Source: Stutzerimonas nosocomialis (GTDB taxonomy: Bacteria; Pseudomonadota; Gammaproteobacteria; Pseudomonadales; Pseudomonadaceae). Taken from it: 64,000 bases of DNA. The stretch covers positions 29,729-93,728 of the forward strand of contig NZ_QLAE01000017.1 of NCBI RefSeq assembly GCF_005876855.1. Direction: 5' to 3'. The notes beneath the pieces were generated by a model. The model saw only the letters and a program-made list of their open reading frames with translations, was not told where the DNA came from and searched no databases. The position numbers and the translations under genes were made by a program. Below are positions 48,360 through 58,207 of this stretch, in pieces. Position 1 is the stretch's first letter; the number at the start of each line of letters is the position of its first letter.

Positions 48360-50084
48360 ATGGCTCAGCAATGGCCCTCCGCCGATATCGCCCGGCAGAT
48401 CCTTCTCGGCTTCGACGACTATCGCGATGCCTTTCGGCGCATCACCGAAGGGGCGAGGGCTCGTTTCGAACAGGCCCGGTGGCAGGAAGCCCAGCGCGCC
48501 TCGGCAGCCCGTATCAGCCTCTATGAAGAGAAGGCCAACGAAGCCGGCGCCCGCTTGCTGGCGCACTTCGGCCGCATGGTGTTGTTGCAGGTGGAGCGGT
48601 GGCCGCAGGTCAAGGCCGCCTACATCGAGCTGATCGATCCGCGCCTGGACGATGAGCTGGCCGAGACCTGGTACAACTCGATCTTCTGCAAGCTGTTCAG
48701 CCACGACTGCATCAGCGACCGCACCATGTTCATCCAGACCACCCGCCCGGCGTTCCGCGCCGAGGAGCGTGTGGCGCAGACCCGTCTCTATCGGCCGCAC
48801 GGGAATCTGGCCGGCGTGCTGAGGCAGATCCTGGACGACCATGCCTTCGACGTGCCCTATGCCGATCTGGCCGGTGATCTCGCCCGGTTGGGCGCGCAGT
48901 TGCAGAGCTGCCTGCCGGATTGGGTGTGCAAGGACCCCGCGCTCAGCATCGAGCTGTTCTGCTCCGTGCTCTATCGCAACAAGGGCGCTTATCTGGTCGG
49001 CCGGCTCAACACCCGTGACGAACAGTGGCCGCTGGTGATCCCGCTGCTGCACCGTGAAGGCCAGGGCATCGTCGCCGATGGGTTGATCACCGACGAGGCG
49101 GAAGTCTCCATCATCTTTTCCTTCACCCGGACCTACTTCATGGTCGAGGTGCCGGTCCCGGCGGAGTTCGTCGGCTTTCTCAAGCGCATCCTGCCCGGCA
49201 AGCACATCGCCGAACTCTACACCTCGATCGGCTTCTACAAGCACGGCAAGTCCGAGTTCTATCGCGCCCTGATCGACCACCTGGCAAGCACCGACGACCG
49301 CTTCGTCATGGCGCCGGGCGTGCGCGGCATGGTGATGAGCGTGTTCACGCTGCCCGGCTTCAATACCGTGTTCAAGATCATCAAGGACCGTTTCTCGCCC
49401 ATCAAGACGGTCAACCACGCGGCGGTCATGGAAAAATACCGGCTGGTCAAGCATGTCGATCGCGTCGGGCGCATGGCCGATACCCAGGAGTTCGCCGACT
49501 TCCGTTTTCCGAAGGACAAGTTCGAGCCCGAGTGCCTGGCCGAGCTGCTCGAGGTCGCGCCCTCGACGGTCGAGGTGCAGGGCGAGACGGTGCTGATACG
49601 CCACTGCTGGACCGAACGGCGCATGACGCCGCTGAACCTGTACGTCGAGAGCGGCAGCGAGCAGCAGGTCAGGGAGGCGCTGGAAGACTACGGCCTGGCG
49701 ATCAAGCAGCTGGCGGCGGCGAACATCTTTCCCGGCGACATGCTGCTGAAGAACTTCGGCGTGACCCGACATGGGCGCGTGGTGTTCTACGACTACGACG
49801 AGGTCTGCTTTCTCACCGAGGTCAATTTTCGCCACATCCCCGAAGCCCGTTATCCGGAAGACGAGATGGCGTCCGAACCCTGGTATTCGGTGGGGCCCAA
49901 CGATGTGTTTCCCGAAGAGTTTCCCCGCTTCCTGTTCACCGACAGGGCGCAGCGTCAGCTGTTCGCCAGCCTGCATGGCGAACTCTATGACGCCGACTAC
50001 TGGAAAGGGCTGCAGAAGGCCATCCGCGAAGGGAAGGTGATCGATGTCTTCCCCTATCGGCGCAGCGGCCACGATCATCCGTGA
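48360..50084 (+). CDS. aceK: Isocitrate dehydrogenase kinase/phosphatase
   Basis: 574 residues, the AceK length. An N-terminal regulatory domain (starting [19 protein letters not shown]) precedes a kinase-like C-terminal half with the ATP loop [16 protein letters not shown] near residues 318-333 and the FYDYDEVCF metal-binding block. It phosphorylates and inactivates isocitrate dehydrogenase, directing carbon to the glyoxylate shunt. It is not next to aceA/aceB here, as is usual in Pseudomonas. Confidence 0.96.
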   Translation: MAQQWPSADIARQILLGFDDYRDAFRRITEGARARFEQARWQEAQRASAARISLYEEKANEAGARLLAHFGRMVLLQVERWPQVKAAYIELIDPRLDDELAETWYNSIFCKLFSHDCISDRTMFIQTTRPAFRAEERVAQTRLYRPHGNLAGVLRQILDDHAFDVPYADLAGDLARLGAQLQSCLPDWVCKDPALSIELFCSVLYRNKGAYLVGRLNTRDEQWPLVIPLLHREGQGIVADGLITDEAEVSIIFSFTRTYFMVEVPVPAEFVGFLKRILPGKHIAELYTSIGFYKHGKSEFYRALIDHLASTDDRFVMAPGVRGMVMSVFTLPGFNTVFKIIKDRFSPIKTVNHAAVMEKYRLVKHVDRVGRMADTQEFADFRFPKDKFEPECLAELLEVAPSTVEVQGETVLIRHCWTERRMTPLNLYVESGSEQQVREALEDYGLAIKQLAAANIFPGDMLLKNFGVTRHGRVVFYDYDEVCFLTEVNFRHIPEARYPEDEMASEPWYSVGPNDVFPEEFPRFLFTDRAQRQLFASLHGELYDADYWKGLQKAIREGKVIDVFPYRRSGHDHP

Positions 50085-50255
50085 GTGCAGCCAAGGGGGC
50101 ATATCGCACCGCGTCGTGACACGAAAGGAAATACTCCCGGCTGCCGCTTTCGCCACGGCGACCGCCGGGGCCTAAACCTCACCGGTCGATCGCTGTCCAT
50201 TGCCTGGCTCGCGTTCGGCAGCATCTGCAGAGCGCATTCGACTCAACGCGCAGGG

Positions 50256-52295
50256 ATGGATCACGTGAATCACAACAATCCTCGGGCCAAGGCGCTGCTC
50301 GCGCTGTTTTCCACCGGCATCGCCGGTGCTTCGCTGGCGGCAGAGCCGACCGAACTCGACGCGCTGACCATCACCGCGCCGCGCACCGAAGCCAGCTGGG
50401 TGCAGACCCCCGCGGCCATCGGCGTGGTGGAGGCCAATCAGGCGCTCGGCGAGCAGAACCTCACGCTCGACCGAATGCTGGCGCCGATCCCCGGCGTCTT
50501 CTCCCAGAATCGCTACAACGTCGCCCAGGGCATGCGGCTTTCGATTCGCGGATTCGGCGCGCGGGCGAACTTCGGCGTGCGGGGCGTGCGGGTATTGGTC
50601 GACGGCGTGCCGCTGACCATGCCCGACGGCCAGACCGAGTTCGACGGGCTGGATTTCGGCCTGGTGGAGCGCATCGAGGTGATCCGCGGCCCGGCCTCGA
50701 CCCTGTACGGCAACTCGGCCGGCGGTGTGGTACTGATCCAGACCCGTGAGCCGGCCGCCGAGCCCTACAGCCTGGTGGACGTCTCGGCTGGCGAACTCGG
50801 CTACCGCCGCGTGCGACTGGAAACTGGCGGCAGCAGCGGTAACGTCGGCGGGCTGCTCGCGTTCAACTCGACCCAGCTCGACGGCTATCGCAGCCAGAAC
50901 CGCGCCGAGACCAACACCCTGACCGGCAAGGTGAACTGGTACGCCGATGCGGGACGGCTGGGGCTGAACTTCAACGCCATCGACAACCGGGCCGAGGACC
51001 CGGGCGGCCTGACCGCCGCGGAAGTGCGCAGCAACCGCGACGGCGCGGCGCCGAACAACCTGGCCTACGACAGCGACGAGGAAATCCGCCAGCAACGCCT
51101 GTCGCTGGTCTGGGACGGCGCGGGGATGGGCGACGACGAATATCAGTTGCGCAGCTATGTCGGGCAGCGCGAGTTCGGCAACAGCCTGGCTTTCACCAAT
51201 GGTGGCCAGACCAGCTTCGAGCGGCGTTTCGCCGGCATCGGCGGGCAGTACACCCACCGTGCCGACTGGCTGGGTGTCGGCCATCGTCTGACCGGTGGCG
51301 TCGAGCTGGAGGCGCAGCGCGACGATCGCAGCCGTCACGACAACCTGTTCGGTACCCGCGGCGCCCGGACGCTGTACCAGGACGAAAAGGCCGACAGCGC
51401 CGGCCTGTTCCTCGAGGACGAGATCGCCCTGAGCGAGCGCTGGCAGGCCAACCTGGGGGTGCGCTACGACCGGGTGCGGTTGGCGGTCGACGACAAGTTT
51501 CTCGCCGATGGCGACCAGTCGGGTTCGCGCACCCTGGACGACTGGAACTACAGCACCGGGCTGAGCTACCGGCTCGACCCGCATCACCACCTGTATGGCC
51601 GGGTGGCCACATCCTTCGAAACGCCGACGGTCAACGAACTGGCCAACCCAGCCGGCGGCGGTTTCAACCCCGGGCTCGGCCCGGCCCAGGCGCTGAACCG
51701 CGAAATCGGCCTCAAAGGTGAATGGCCGACGCTGCGCTACGAGGTCGCGGTGTTCAGCATGAAGCTCGACGAGGAACTGGTGTCCTACACGCTGCCGGGC
51801 CAGAGCGGGCGTAATTTCTACCGCAACGCGGGCACGTCCCGGCGCGACGGTGTGGAGCTGAGCGTCGACTGGCAGGTCGACGATGCCTGGCGACTCACCG
51901 CGGCCTATACCTACAGCGATTTCGAGTTCCGTCGCTATCAGGCCGGCACGGCGAGCTTCGATGGCAACGTCATTGCGGGCATTCCCCGGCAGACGCTGTT
52001 CACCGAGCTCGCCTACGAGCAGGACGACTGGTTCGCGCGGATCAACTTCAACGCCTTCGACCGCTTCTATGCCAACGACGCCAATACCGAGCGCGTCGCA
52101 GGCTACGCGCTGGTTAATGCCCGCGTCGGTACCCGCTGGCGGGTGGCTGGGCAGCTGCTCGAGCCCTACCTGGGTGTCGATAACCTGTTCGACCGGGACT
52201 ACTTCGACAACGTACGCATCAACGACGCGAACGGGCGCTATTACGAGCCCGGCCCGGGACGCACGCTCTACGCCGGACTGCGGGCGACCTTCTGA
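50256..52295 (+). CDS. TonB-dependent outer-membrane receptor
   Basis: 679 residues from the ATG at 50256 (weak caggg); a GTG three codons later is an alternative. The signal region (AKALLALFSTGIAGASLAAE) is followed by a TonB-box-like DALTITAPR. The plug domain has SIRGFGARANFGVRGVRVLVDGVP and VERIEVIRGPASTLYGNSAGGVV. A 22-strand barrel ends in GRTLYAGLRATF with the terminal Phe. No siderophore, cobalamin or regulator gene is adjacent and no Fur box was recognised, so the ligand is unknown. Confidence 0.93.
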   Translation: MDHVNHNNPRAKALLALFSTGIAGASLAAEPTELDALTITAPRTEASWVQTPAAIGVVEANQALGEQNLTLDRMLAPIPGVFSQNRYNVAQGMRLSIRGFGARANFGVRGVRVLVDGVPLTMPDGQTEFDGLDFGLVERIEVIRGPASTLYGNSAGGVVLIQTREPAAEPYSLVDVSAGELGYRRVRLETGGSSGNVGGLLAFNSTQLDGYRSQNRAETNTLTGKVNWYADAGRLGLNFNAIDNRAEDPGGLTAAEVRSNRDGAAPNNLAYDSDEEIRQQRLSLVWDGAGMGDDEYQLRSYVGQREFGNSLAFTNGGQTSFERRFAGIGGQYTHRADWLGVGHRLTGGVELEAQRDDRSRHDNLFGTRGARTLYQDEKADSAGLFLEDEIALSERWQANLGVRYDRVRLAVDDKFLADGDQSGSRTLDDWNYSTGLSYRLDPHHHLYGRVATSFETPTVNELANPAGGGFNPGLGPAQALNREIGLKGEWPTLRYEVAVFSMKLDEELVSYTLPGQSGRNFYRNAGTSRRDGVELSVDWQVDDAWRLTAAYTYSDFEFRRYQAGTASFDGNVIAGIPRQTLFTELAYEQDDWFARINFNAFDRFYANDANTERVAGYALVNARVGTRWRVAGQLLEPYLGVDNLFDRDYFDNVRINDANGRYYEPGPGRTLYAGLRATF

Positions 52296-52370
52296 GGCCG
52301 TGACGCAGCGCCACGGGCAGCGGACGATGCCGGCAGCAACGTCCGGGAGGCCAGGGCGGTCACTCAATCG

Positions 52371-52400
52371 TTGGCCGTGAGGGCCGGGTTGCGCTAGTCT
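52371..52400 (+). promoter_or_regulatory. Candidate promoter of the PA1414-like small gene
   Basis: TTGGCC (52371-52376), an 18-base spacer and TAGTCT (52395-52400) upstream of the small ORF. No TTGAT-N4-ATCAA Anr box is evident nearby, so any oxygen control is not visible from sequence. Confidence 0.35.
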
Positions 52401-52466
52401 GCAGTCAAGACCTGCGGGTCCCAGCCGTCCGCGGCGCCTAACTTAATGCAGTAGGAGGGTGGATTC

Positions 52467-52592
52467 ATGAAAGCATGGCTCAATCGCATGTGCGTCAATC
52501 TGGCGGTCGCCTTGGGCCTGGTCGAACCGCCCCGGCTGCAGCCGATCCCGGTGCGGGCGCAACGCCAGCCGCAGGATCGCCGCCGGCGCTGA
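52467..52592 (+). CDS. PA1414-like small protein (41 residues)
   Basis: A short ORF with an excellent Shine-Dalgarno (taggaggg, 8 bases before the ATG). The product begins MKAWLNRMCVNLAVALGLVE, continues with a PPRLQPIPVRAQ segment and ends in an Arg-rich tail. An amphipathic N-terminal helix followed by LGLVEPPRLQPIPVR is what I recall of the conserved PA1414 family in Pseudomonas, whose P. aeruginosa member is strongly induced at low oxygen and adjoins the sRNA gene sicX. The match is from memory. The stop lies 5 bases from the convergent GST stop. Confidence 0.75.
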   Translation: MKAWLNRMCVNLAVALGLVEPPRLQPIPVRAQRQPQDRRRR

Positions 52593-52597
52593 ACCGT

Positions 52598-53269
52598 TCA
52601 GCGTACGAAGTCGTAAGGGCCGCCGCGTTCCAGGGCCCGTCGATAGGCCGGCCGCGCATGGATGCGCTTGAGAAAGTCCATCAGTCGCGGCCGGCTTTCG
52701 TCCAGCCCGCCCCGTGAACGGGCAGCTTCCAGCGGAAAACTCATCTGCACGTCGGCGGCCGTGAAGTCCTCGCCGGCGAACCAGGGCGCCTTGCCCAGCT
52801 CCGCTTCCATGTAATCCAGATGCGTCTTGAGCTGCGGGCCGATGAACGCCCGATTGGCGCCGTTGGCAATCGCCCGGGCGATGGGTCGGACGAGGAACGG
52901 CATGGGGCCCTGGGCTACCTTGTCGAACACCAGCTTCAGCAGCAGCGGCGGCATGGCCGAGCCTTCGGCGTAATGCATCCAGTAACGAAAACGCAGATGA
53001 TCGGGGCTTCCCGGGGCGGGCTGAAGGCGGCCCTGGGCATAGCGGTCGAGCAGGTATTCGATGATCGCGGCCGACTCGGCGATGGTCAGCTCGCCGTCGG
53101 TGATGACCGGGGATTTTCCAAGCGGATGCACGGCCTTGAGCTCGTCGGGTGCCAGCAGGGTCCTGGCGTCTCGCTCGTAGCGCTTGACCTCGTAGGGCAG
53201 CTCCAGCTCCTCCAGGAGCCACAGGACGCGCTGGGAGCGCGAGTTGTTCAGGTGATGCACGACGATCAT
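52598..53269 (-). CDS. Glutathione S-transferase family protein
   Basis: 223 residues. N-terminal thioredoxin fold with HLNNSRSQRVLWLLEELELPYEV and the glutathione-binding GKSPVITDGELTIAESAAIIEYL segment, then an all-helical C-terminal domain. The active-site Ser/Asn near residue 9 fits beta/nu-like bacterial GSTs. Cytoplasmic; substrate unknown. It is divergent from the DTW gene and convergent with the small PA1414-like gene. Confidence 0.93.
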   Translation of the reverse strand: MIVVHHLNNSRSQRVLWLLEELELPYEVKRYERDARTLLAPDELKAVHPLGKSPVITDGELTIAESAAIIEYLLDRYAQGRLQPAPGSPDHLRFRYWMHYAEGSAMPPLLLKLVFDKVAQGPMPFLVRPIARAIANGANRAFIGPQLKTHLDYMEAELGKAPWFAGEDFTAADVQMSFPLEAARSRGGLDESRPRLMDFLKRIHARPAYRRALERGGPYDFVR

Positions 53270-53358
53270 GTTGATTCCCGTATCCCGGCTGCCGATCCGC
53301 TAGCATAGTCGCTTTGCCGGCGAACAGCCGAGGCAGATTCGTCCCCCGCAGGAGCCCC

Positions 53359-53973
53359 ATGCCCCGTCCCACCTGTGCCCGTTGCCAGCGACCGCTCGCC
53401 CATTGCCTGTGCGTCCTGATTCCGAGCGTGCCGAGCCGTACGGCCGTGCTGATCCTGCAGCACCCGAGCGAAGCCGGCCATGCCCTGAACACCGCGCGCC
53501 TGGCCGCTCTGGGATTGCAACGTGCGGAGCTCTGGGTAGGCGAGCGTTTCGAGGCGCTGGCGGACGTGCTCGACGCCCATGGCGCCGGCGCGCGGCTGTT
53601 GTTTCCGGGGGAGGGCGCGCAGACCTTGGTCGAGCCGTGGCCACAGCCGGCGCAGACCTCGCTGCTGGTGGTGCCGGACGGCACCTGGCGCAAGGCACGC
53701 AAGCTGCTGTACCTCAATCCCCCGTTGACTGAACTGCCCCGGGTCGCCTTGCCGCAAGGGATGCAGAGCCGTTACCGGGTGCGCAAGGCACCGGCCGAGG
53801 GGGCGCTGTCCACGGTCGAGGCGATCGTCCACGCGTTGTCGGTGCTCGATGCGCCGCTGCGCTTCGACGCGTTGCTGCGACCCTTCGAAGCCCTGATCGA
53901 GGGGCAGATCCAGGCGATGGGGCGTGAAACCTACGAGCGCAACCATGCCACGCGGGACGATTCATCCACGTGA
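53359..53973 (+). CDS. DTW domain tRNA-uridine aminocarboxypropyltransferase (TapT/YfiP-like)
   Basis: 204 residues from the ATG behind ggag; upstream in-frame starts lack a ribosome site. An N-terminal zinc cluster CARCQRPLAHCLC (Cys6, 9, 16, 18) precedes the family motif DGTWRKARK. This family forms acp3U in tRNA with S-adenosylmethionine as donor (TapT position 47 in E. coli). Its last 12 bases overlap the end of the convergent DUF454 gene. Confidence 0.88.
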   Translation: MPRPTCARCQRPLAHCLCVLIPSVPSRTAVLILQHPSEAGHALNTARLAALGLQRAELWVGERFEALADVLDAHGAGARLLFPGEGAQTLVEPWPQPAQTSLLVVPDGTWRKARKLLYLNPPLTELPRVALPQGMQSRYRVRKAPAEGALSTVEAIVHALSVLDAPLRFDALLRPFEALIEGQIQAMGRETYERNHATRDDSST

Positions 53974-54366
53974 GGCGAGGGTCTTCTGCCGCAGGATATA
54001 GAGGGTGACCAGCACCGCGGAGACGAGCATGAACGCCCGCGCCCAGAACAGCGGCACCAGCCAGCAGGACAGACCGATGCTCAGCCACATCAGGCCGATC
54101 GCGTAGACCTTGCCCTTGAGCGGGATGCCGTTGCCTTCGAGGTAGTCCCTGATCCAGGGACCCAGGTGCTTGTGGCCGACCAGCCAGAGGTAGAAACGCC
54201 GCGAGCTGCGTACGAAGCAGGCCGCGGCGAGCAGCAGGAAAGGCGTGGTTGGCAGCACCGGGAGGAAGATGCCGATCACCCCCAGCGCCACGCTGAGCCA
54301 GCCGATACCCAGCAGCAGGTAGCGCAACAGCGGATTGCGCAGCTGCGGGATATCGCGGTGAGCCAT
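53962..54366 (-). CDS. YbaN-like DUF454 membrane protein
   Basis: 134 residues with the signature GIGWLSVALGVIGIFLPVLPTTPFLLLAAACF and three to four membrane helices. Family of unknown function found in most gammaproteobacteria. It lies 16 bases downstream of the YecA-like gene and is likely read with it. Confidence 0.9.
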   Translation of the reverse strand: MAHRDIPQLRNPLLRYLLLGIGWLSVALGVIGIFLPVLPTTPFLLLAAACFVRSSRRFYLWLVGHKHLGPWIRDYLEGNGIPLKGKVYAIGLMWLSIGLSCWLVPLFWARAFMLVSAVLVTLYILRQKTLASRG

Positions 54367-54382
54367 GCCGCGTACCGGCTTC

Positions 54383-54970
54383 TCAGTGGCGGCGCGGCTT
54401 GAGCAGGGCGGGCTTTTCTTCGGGCGCGTGGCAGATCAGATAGAGCGCCGTGAGGATTTCCGGGATCTGCGCGACCATTTCGTCGACCAGGCCTTCGTCC
54501 TGGGCGATGTCGGCGAATTCCGGCTGCTCGTCGAACAGACCCGAGCCGACCATGATCGGCAACAGCAGCTCGCTGACTTCCTCTTCGGCGTCCTCGAACC
54601 AGACGGCCTCGCGCAGGAAGACGCCTTCCATGAAGCCGATGCACCAGCCGCGCAATTCGGAGTCGTCCGGGTCTTCACCCAGGTCGAGGTCGCAGGGCAG
54701 GTCCATGTCTTCGTCGCTGGCCAGTTGGCGGGCGATGTGCGCCTTGAGTTGCACCAGCGTCGCCTCGATGGCTTCGCGTTCGGTGTCGTCGGCATAGCGG
54801 GGCGGTTCGGCGAACAGCGCGTCGATCCATTCGCGCTCGGGCACCTGGTCGGGGCAGATGCACAGTGCCGTCAGGTAGCCGTGGGCGGCGATGTAGTCCA
54901 GCGCCTCTTCATGCAGGTCATCGGCATCCAGAAAAACCTGCAGGCGGGCGAGTTGCTCGGCAAAAGACAT
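54383..54970 (-). CDS. YecA/YgfB (UPF0149) family protein
   Basis: 195 residues, soluble and strongly acidic. The block ELRGWCIGFMEGVFLREAVWF is typical of UPF0149, as is the alpha-helical design. It lacks the C-terminal zinc-binding SEC-C motif of E. coli YecA. Function unknown. The following DUF454 gene is 16 bases away. Confidence 0.9.
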   Translation of the reverse strand: MSFAEQLARLQVFLDADDLHEEALDYIAAHGYLTALCICPDQVPEREWIDALFAEPPRYADDTEREAIEATLVQLKAHIARQLASDEDMDLPCDLDLGEDPDDSELRGWCIGFMEGVFLREAVWFEDAEEEVSELLLPIMVGSGLFDEQPEFADIAQDEGLVDEMVAQIPEILTALYLICHAPEEKPALLKPRRH

Positions 54971-55144
54971 CGGTGACTACCTTGGGCTGGGGACAACGGG
55001 TGATTCTAGACGACCCGCAGTGGCCCGGCTACCTGCCGAGGCAAGGTGCGGTCCTGTGGCGCGCCCGTTTCGTCGGCTTTGCCGGCAAAGCCTGAAGGCC
55101 GGCGTGACGTCGCGTATACTGCCGGCCTAGTTTCGGAGACCGGC

Positions 55145-57268
55145 ATGCTCGACCAGGCACAGCGAATTCTTAAAGACGTATTCGGCTACGACGCCTTTCG
55201 CGGCAATCAGGGCGCGATCATCGAGCGTGTCGCCAGCGGGCTCGACGCGCTGGTGCTGATGCCCACCGGTGGCGGCAAATCGCTCTGCTATCAGGTGCCG
55301 GCACTGCTGCGCGACGGGCTGGCCGTGGTGGTGTCGCCGCTGATCGCGCTGATGGACGATCAGGTCGCGACGCTCGAGGAGCTCGGCGTGGCGGCTGTCG
55401 CACTCAATTCCAGCCAGACGCCGGACGAGCAGCGCGAGATCGCCGAGCGCCTGCGCCGCGGCGAGATCAAGCTCCTGTACCTGGCGCCGGAGCGCCTGGT
55501 GCAGCCGCGCATGCTGGCCTTCCTGCAGCGCCTGCAGGTCGGGCTGTTCGCCATCGACGAAGCCCATTGCGTGTCCCAGTGGGGGCACGATTTCCGTCCC
55601 GAGTACCTGCAGCTCGGCCAACTGGCCGAGTTCTTTCCGAACGTGCCGCGCATCGCGCTGACCGCCACGGCAGACAAGAGGACCCGCGAGGAGATCGTCC
55701 AGCGGCTGCACCTGGAGTCGGCCGAGCGCTACCTGTCGAGCTTCGACCGGCCGAACATCTTCTACCGCATCGTCCCCAAGGAGCAGCCACGCAAGCAGCT
55801 GCTGGGGTTTCTGGCCGAACGCCGTGGCGATGCCGGCATTCTCTACTGCATGTCGCGCAAGAAGGTCGACGACATGGCGGCCTTCCTGACCGAACAGGGC
55901 TTTCCCGCGCTGCCTTACCACGCCGGCCTGCCGGCCGAACTGCGGGCCCATCACCAGAGGCGCTTTCTCAACGAGGAAGGGCTGATCATGGTGGCGACCA
56001 TCGCCTTCGGGATGGGCATCGACAAGCCGAACGTGCGCTTCGTCGCCCACCTGGATCTGCCCAAGTCGCTCGAGGCGTATTACCAGGAGACCGGCCGCGC
56101 CGGCCGCGACGGGCTGCCCGCCGATGCCTGGATGGCCTACGGGCTCCAGGACGTGATCTTCCTCAAGCAGATGCTCAACAACTCCGAAGGGGACGAGCGC
56201 CACAAGCGCGTCGAGCAACACAAGCTCGATGCGATGCTCGCCCTGTGCGAAGAGACCCGTTGCCGTCGCCAGGCATTGCTCGCCTATTTCGACGAAGACA
56301 TGCCCAACCCCTGTGGGCATTGCGACAACTGCGTCGACGGCGTGCAGACCTGGGATGCCACCGAGCCTGCCCGTCAGGCCTTGTCGGCCATCTATCGCAG
56401 CGGCCAGCGTTATGGCGTCGGGCATCTGGTGGACATCCTCCTGGGGCGCGACAACGAGAAGGTCCGCAACCTGGGGCACCAGCACCTGTCGGTGTTCGGC
56501 GTCGGCAAGGACCGCGCCGAGGGCGAGTGGCGGTCGCTGTTCCGCCAGCTCGTGGCGCGCGGGCTGGTCGATGTGGATCTGGACGGCTTCGGCGGCCTGC
56601 GCCTGAGCGAGCAGTGCCGGCCGTTGCTGCGCGGCGAAACCACGCTCGAGCTGCGCCACGAGGTGACCAGCAAGGCGCCCAAGCCGGCATCGAGCGCCGC
56701 CAGCCAGCTGGTCCGCAGCGAAGAGCGCGAGCAGTGGGAGGCGTTGCGTGCGCTGCGCCGCAAGCTGGCCGAAGAGCATGGCGTGCCGCCCTACGTGATC
56801 TTTCCGGATGCGACCCTGCTGGAGATGCTGCGCGGCCAGCCGTCCTCGCTGGCGGACATGGCACGGGTCAGCGGCGTGGGGGCGCGCAAGCTCGAACGCT
56901 ACGGCGCCGCCTTCCTCGAGGTGCTGCAGGGCGGGGCGCAGGTGCCCAAGTCGCCCGCCGATCTGCGTCATGAGCTGATCAGCCTGGCCTGTGCGGGCAT
57001 GACGCCGTCGCAGATCGCCACGCAGCTCGCCTGCACCGAGAAGAACGTCTACGCGATGCTCGCCGAGGCGATCGGCCGGCAGCAGTTGTCCCTCGACCAG
57101 GCGCTGGACCTGCCGGACGACCTGTTGAGCGAGATTCAGGATGTCTTTCTCGACGGCGAGGGCGAGCTGCCGGGGGTCGCCGAGGTGGCCGAACGCTTCG
57201 GCAAGCGTGTTCCTGCGGGCGTGCTGCATTGCGTCAGGGCGGCGTTGCAGGCCGAGTTCGAGGTCTGA
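55145..57268 (+). CDS. recQ: ATP-dependent DNA helicase RecQ
   Basis: 707 residues from the ATG at 55145. Walker A TGGGKS at 41-46, DEAH at 138-141 with [11 protein letters not shown], and the [10 protein letters not shown] motif VI. The zinc-binding Cys set ends in CGHCDNC near residues 390-400, followed by a winged-helix RQC region and a C-terminal HRDC domain (about 530-600), with an extra C-terminal tail that Pseudomonas RecQ also has. It unwinds DNA in recombination and repair with a 3'-5' polarity. Confidence 0.97.
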   Translation: MLDQAQRILKDVFGYDAFRGNQGAIIERVASGLDALVLMPTGGGKSLCYQVPALLRDGLAVVVSPLIALMDDQVATLEELGVAAVALNSSQTPDEQREIAERLRRGEIKLLYLAPERLVQPRMLAFLQRLQVGLFAIDEAHCVSQWGHDFRPEYLQLGQLAEFFPNVPRIALTATADKRTREEIVQRLHLESAERYLSSFDRPNIFYRIVPKEQPRKQLLGFLAERRGDAGILYCMSRKKVDDMAAFLTEQGFPALPYHAGLPAELRAHHQRRFLNEEGLIMVATIAFGMGIDKPNVRFVAHLDLPKSLEAYYQETGRAGRDGLPADAWMAYGLQDVIFLKQMLNNSEGDERHKRVEQHKLDAMLALCEETRCRRQALLAYFDEDMPNPCGHCDNCVDGVQTWDATEPARQALSAIYRSGQRYGVGHLVDILLGRDNEKVRNLGHQHLSVFGVGKDRAEGEWRSLFRQLVARGLVDVDLDGFGGLRLSEQCRPLLRGETTLELRHEVTSKAPKPASSAASQLVRSEEREQWEALRALRRKLAEEHGVPPYVIFPDATLLEMLRGQPSSLADMARVSGVGARKLERYGAAFLEVLQGGAQVPKSPADLRHELISLACAGMTPSQIATQLACTEKNVYAMLAEAIGRQQLSLDQALDLPDDLLSEIQDVFLDGEGELPGVAEVAERFGKRVPAGVLHCVRAALQAEFEV

Positions 57269-57370
57269 GCGCGACGCAGGCGGCCTGACATCGAGCGCCA
57301 AGGGGGCGCTTGTTTCCCGCAAGGGTTATGCTTAGCTTCCTAATAATAAGCATCGCCCTGGATTGTCCTT

Positions 57371-57805
57371 ATGCCGCACCTCGCTCACCACAGTTTCGGA
57401 ATGCAGCTGGCCCTGTTGTCGCGCGCCTGGCGGGCGGAGCTGGATCGCCGCCTGGCCTCGCTGGGTTTGTCCCAGGCACGCTGGCTGGTCCTGCTGCACC
57501 TGGCGATGCTCGGTGCACCACCCACCCAGCGCGAACTGGCCCAGAGCGTGGGTGTGGAAGGCCCGACCCTGGCGCGTCTGCTGGACAGCCTGGAGTCGCT
57601 GGGGCTGGTCAATCGCGTCGGGGTTCCCGAAGACCGCCGTGCCAAGAAGATCACCCTGACCGATCAGGCGCGTCCCCTCATCGCGCAGATCGAAGCCATT
57701 TCTTCGGCGCTGCGCGCGGAGCTGTTCGCCGGGATCGACGAAGCCGACATTCAGCGCTGCCAGGAGGTCCATCAGCGTATCCTGGCCAACCTGTCACGCA
57801 TCTAG
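57371..57805 (+). CDS. MarR family transcriptional regulator
   Basis: 144 residues. Winged-helix with LGLSQARWLVLLHL, PTQRELAQSVGVEGPTLARLLDSLESLGLV (recognition helix) and the wing VGVPEDRRAKKITLTD, typical of SlyA/MarR regulators. It is followed after 18 bases by the SelW-like gene and may control it; no operator was identified. Start could also be the internal ATG at 57401. Confidence 0.92.
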   Translation: MPHLAHHSFGMQLALLSRAWRAELDRRLASLGLSQARWLVLLHLAMLGAPPTQRELAQSVGVEGPTLARLLDSLESLGLVNRVGVPEDRRAKKITLTDQARPLIAQIEAISSALRAELFAGIDEADIQRCQEVHQRILANLSRI

Positions 57806-57823
57806 ACCGCCGGGGCCCCGAGC

Positions 57824-58105
57824 ATGTCGCCGACCAAACCCGAAATCGTCATTCGCTACTGCACCCAGTGCCAGTGGATGCTGCGCGCTGCCTGGCTGGC
57901 CCAGGAGCTGCTGTCGACCTTCGCCGACGACCTCGGTCGGGTCGTGCTGGAGCCCGGTACGGGCGGGGTGTTCCAGGTTACCTGCAACGGGACGCAGATC
58001 TGGGAACGCAAGCACGACGGCGGTTTCCCCGAGGCCAAGGTGCTCAAGCAGCGAGTGCGCGACCTGATCGACCCCGCTCGTTCGCTGGGGCACAACGATC
58101 GTTGA
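57824..58105 (+). CDS. SelW-like (Rdx family) thioredoxin-fold protein
   Basis: 93 residues with CTQC (Cys13, Cys16) near the N-terminus, where vertebrate SelW has CxxU, followed by GTGGVFQV and the FPEAKVLKQRVRDLI helix. The family has a thioredoxin-like fold and presumed redox function. It is probably cotranscribed with the upstream MarR gene. Confidence 0.9.
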   Translation: MSPTKPEIVIRYCTQCQWMLRAAWLAQELLSTFADDLGRVVLEPGTGGVFQVTCNGTQIWERKHDGGFPEAKVLKQRVRDLIDPARSLGHNDR

Positions 58106-58207
58106 TCCGGTGGTTTTACCTTTGGCTTACCAAGTGCTGACGGCACCGCCTTTCGCCGCTTCCTAGAATGCCCTGGCGCCAATCCGGCGTTTCCAGAGGT
58201 TTCCACG

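Noticed and set aside
50085-50255. Cobalamin riboswitch upstream of the TonB receptor
   Set aside because: The conserved B12-box and core segments are not found; only loose GC-rich similarity.
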